A stretch of 15,332 bases of DNA from CAYGTK01 sp964352775. GTDB lineage: Bacteria > Bacteroidota > Bacteroidia > Chitinophagales > CAIOSU01. The notes beneath the pieces are model-generated. The model was not told where the DNA came from. It searched no databases and saw nothing but the letters and a program-made list of their open reading frames with translations. Shown here piece by piece: positions 15,068 through 15,332 of this stretch. Where the stretch lies: assembly GCA_964352775.1 (NCBI GenBank), contig CAYGTK010000096.1:1-15332 (forward strand), read 5' to 3'. A program made the translations under genes and the position numbers. Within the stretch, counting starts at the first letter, position 1. Each line of letters starts with the position of its first letter.

Positions 15068-15332
15068 TTACATACGGAACACTCCGTAGCTTTCTGTTCC
15101 TTTAATTTTCTTCTGATTCATTACCGCAAGGCACATGGCTAAGTGGTTTCTGGTTTGGCGAGGGTCTATTACCCCATCATCCCATAGGTTACCCGTGCTG
15201 AAATAGGCGCTCGATTTTTTCTCTACCTCTTTCATCATGTACTCGGTCATCTGGCGGCCTTGTTCCTCGTCGAAAGGAATACCTGCTTTCTCCGCCGCTT
15301 GTCGTTGGATTATCTCCATCACACCCGCCAAT
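15068..15332 (-). CDS. mccB: Acyl-CoA (3-methylcrotonyl-CoA) carboxylase carboxyltransferase beta subunit, C-terminal end (partial)
   Basis: Only the last 87 or so residues are in the window; the frame runs off the right edge, and the apparent TTG start at 15331 is an internal Leu. It reads LAGVMEIIQRQ, a helical stretch, then SSAYFSTGNLWDDGVIDPRQTRNHLAMCL and ends YGVFRM. The YFST-x-x-LWDDG-x-IDP-x-x-TR block and the terminal G-[IV]-FRM are typical of methylcrotonyl-CoA carboxylase beta chains, which move the carboxyl group from biotin to the acyl-CoA. Propionyl-CoA carboxylase beta chains usually end differently. The stop lies 20 bp before the alpha-subunit start, so the two subunits are co-transcribed in the order beta-alpha. 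Confidence 0.88.
   Translation of the reverse strand, partial: LAGVMEIIQRQAAEKAGIPFDEEQGRQMTEYMMKEVEKKSSAYFSTGNLWDDGVIDPRQTRNHLAMCLAVMNQKKIKGTESYGVFRM

Noticed and set aside
15329..15331. TTG at 15331 as the start of a small 87-residue protein
   Set aside because: The product matches only the C-terminal end of carboxyltransferase beta chains, so the gene continues beyond the window.

Overview
The window looks like chromosomal DNA of a gliding or T9SS-bearing member of the Bacteroidota. The evidence is type B T9SS (gliding motility-associated) C-terminal domains, PorP/SprF-family outer-membrane proteins, a PorE-like OmpA protein, A-rich start regions without clear Shine-Dalgarno sites, and a TAnnTTTG-type -7 promoter element. 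Genus cannot be fixed from the sequence; base composition is moderately AT-rich, as in marine or freshwater Flavobacteriia, Saprospiria and Chitinophagia. No tRNA, rRNA, CRISPR array, transposase or phage gene is visible.

Layout. Positions 1-5332 (+) hold a compact operon: the 3' part of a large secreted surface protein (glycine-rich segment, PKD/Ig-like repeats, type B CTD), a PorP/SprF-like protein 8 bp later, and a 698-residue OmpA-family lattice protein (TPR, PD40 propeller, carboxypeptidase-regulatory-like domain, OmpA) 42 bp after that. It closes with a strong intrinsic terminator at 5358-5393. After a 181-bp gap with a candidate promoter, a second operon (5514-12031, +) holds an 1832-residue protein with about 16 PKD repeats and a type B CTD, overlapping or abutting a second PorP/SprF-like gene that begins with five consecutive ATG codons. 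A perfect 24-bp palindrome plus T-tract (12064-12096) ends it.

Then comes a single lipoprotein gene of the PI-PLC X-domain-like superfamily (12168-13076, +). It converges with only 3 bp to spare on a minus-strand pair, a biotin carboxylase/BCCP alpha subunit (13080-15047) and the C-terminal end of its carboxyltransferase beta subunit (15068 to the window edge). The beta C-terminus points to 3-methylcrotonyl-CoA carboxylase, an enzyme of leucine breakdown.

How the parts work together. In this family, type B CTD proteins leave the cell through the type IX machinery, and PorP/SprF-like barrels serve as partners or anchors for such CTDs. The window therefore reads as two neighbouring adhesin-plus-anchor modules, the first with a peptidoglycan-binding OmpA protein that could tie the barrel to the wall. 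The pairing is inference from gene order. The PLC-like lipoprotein and the carboxylase genes look unrelated to the secretion modules.
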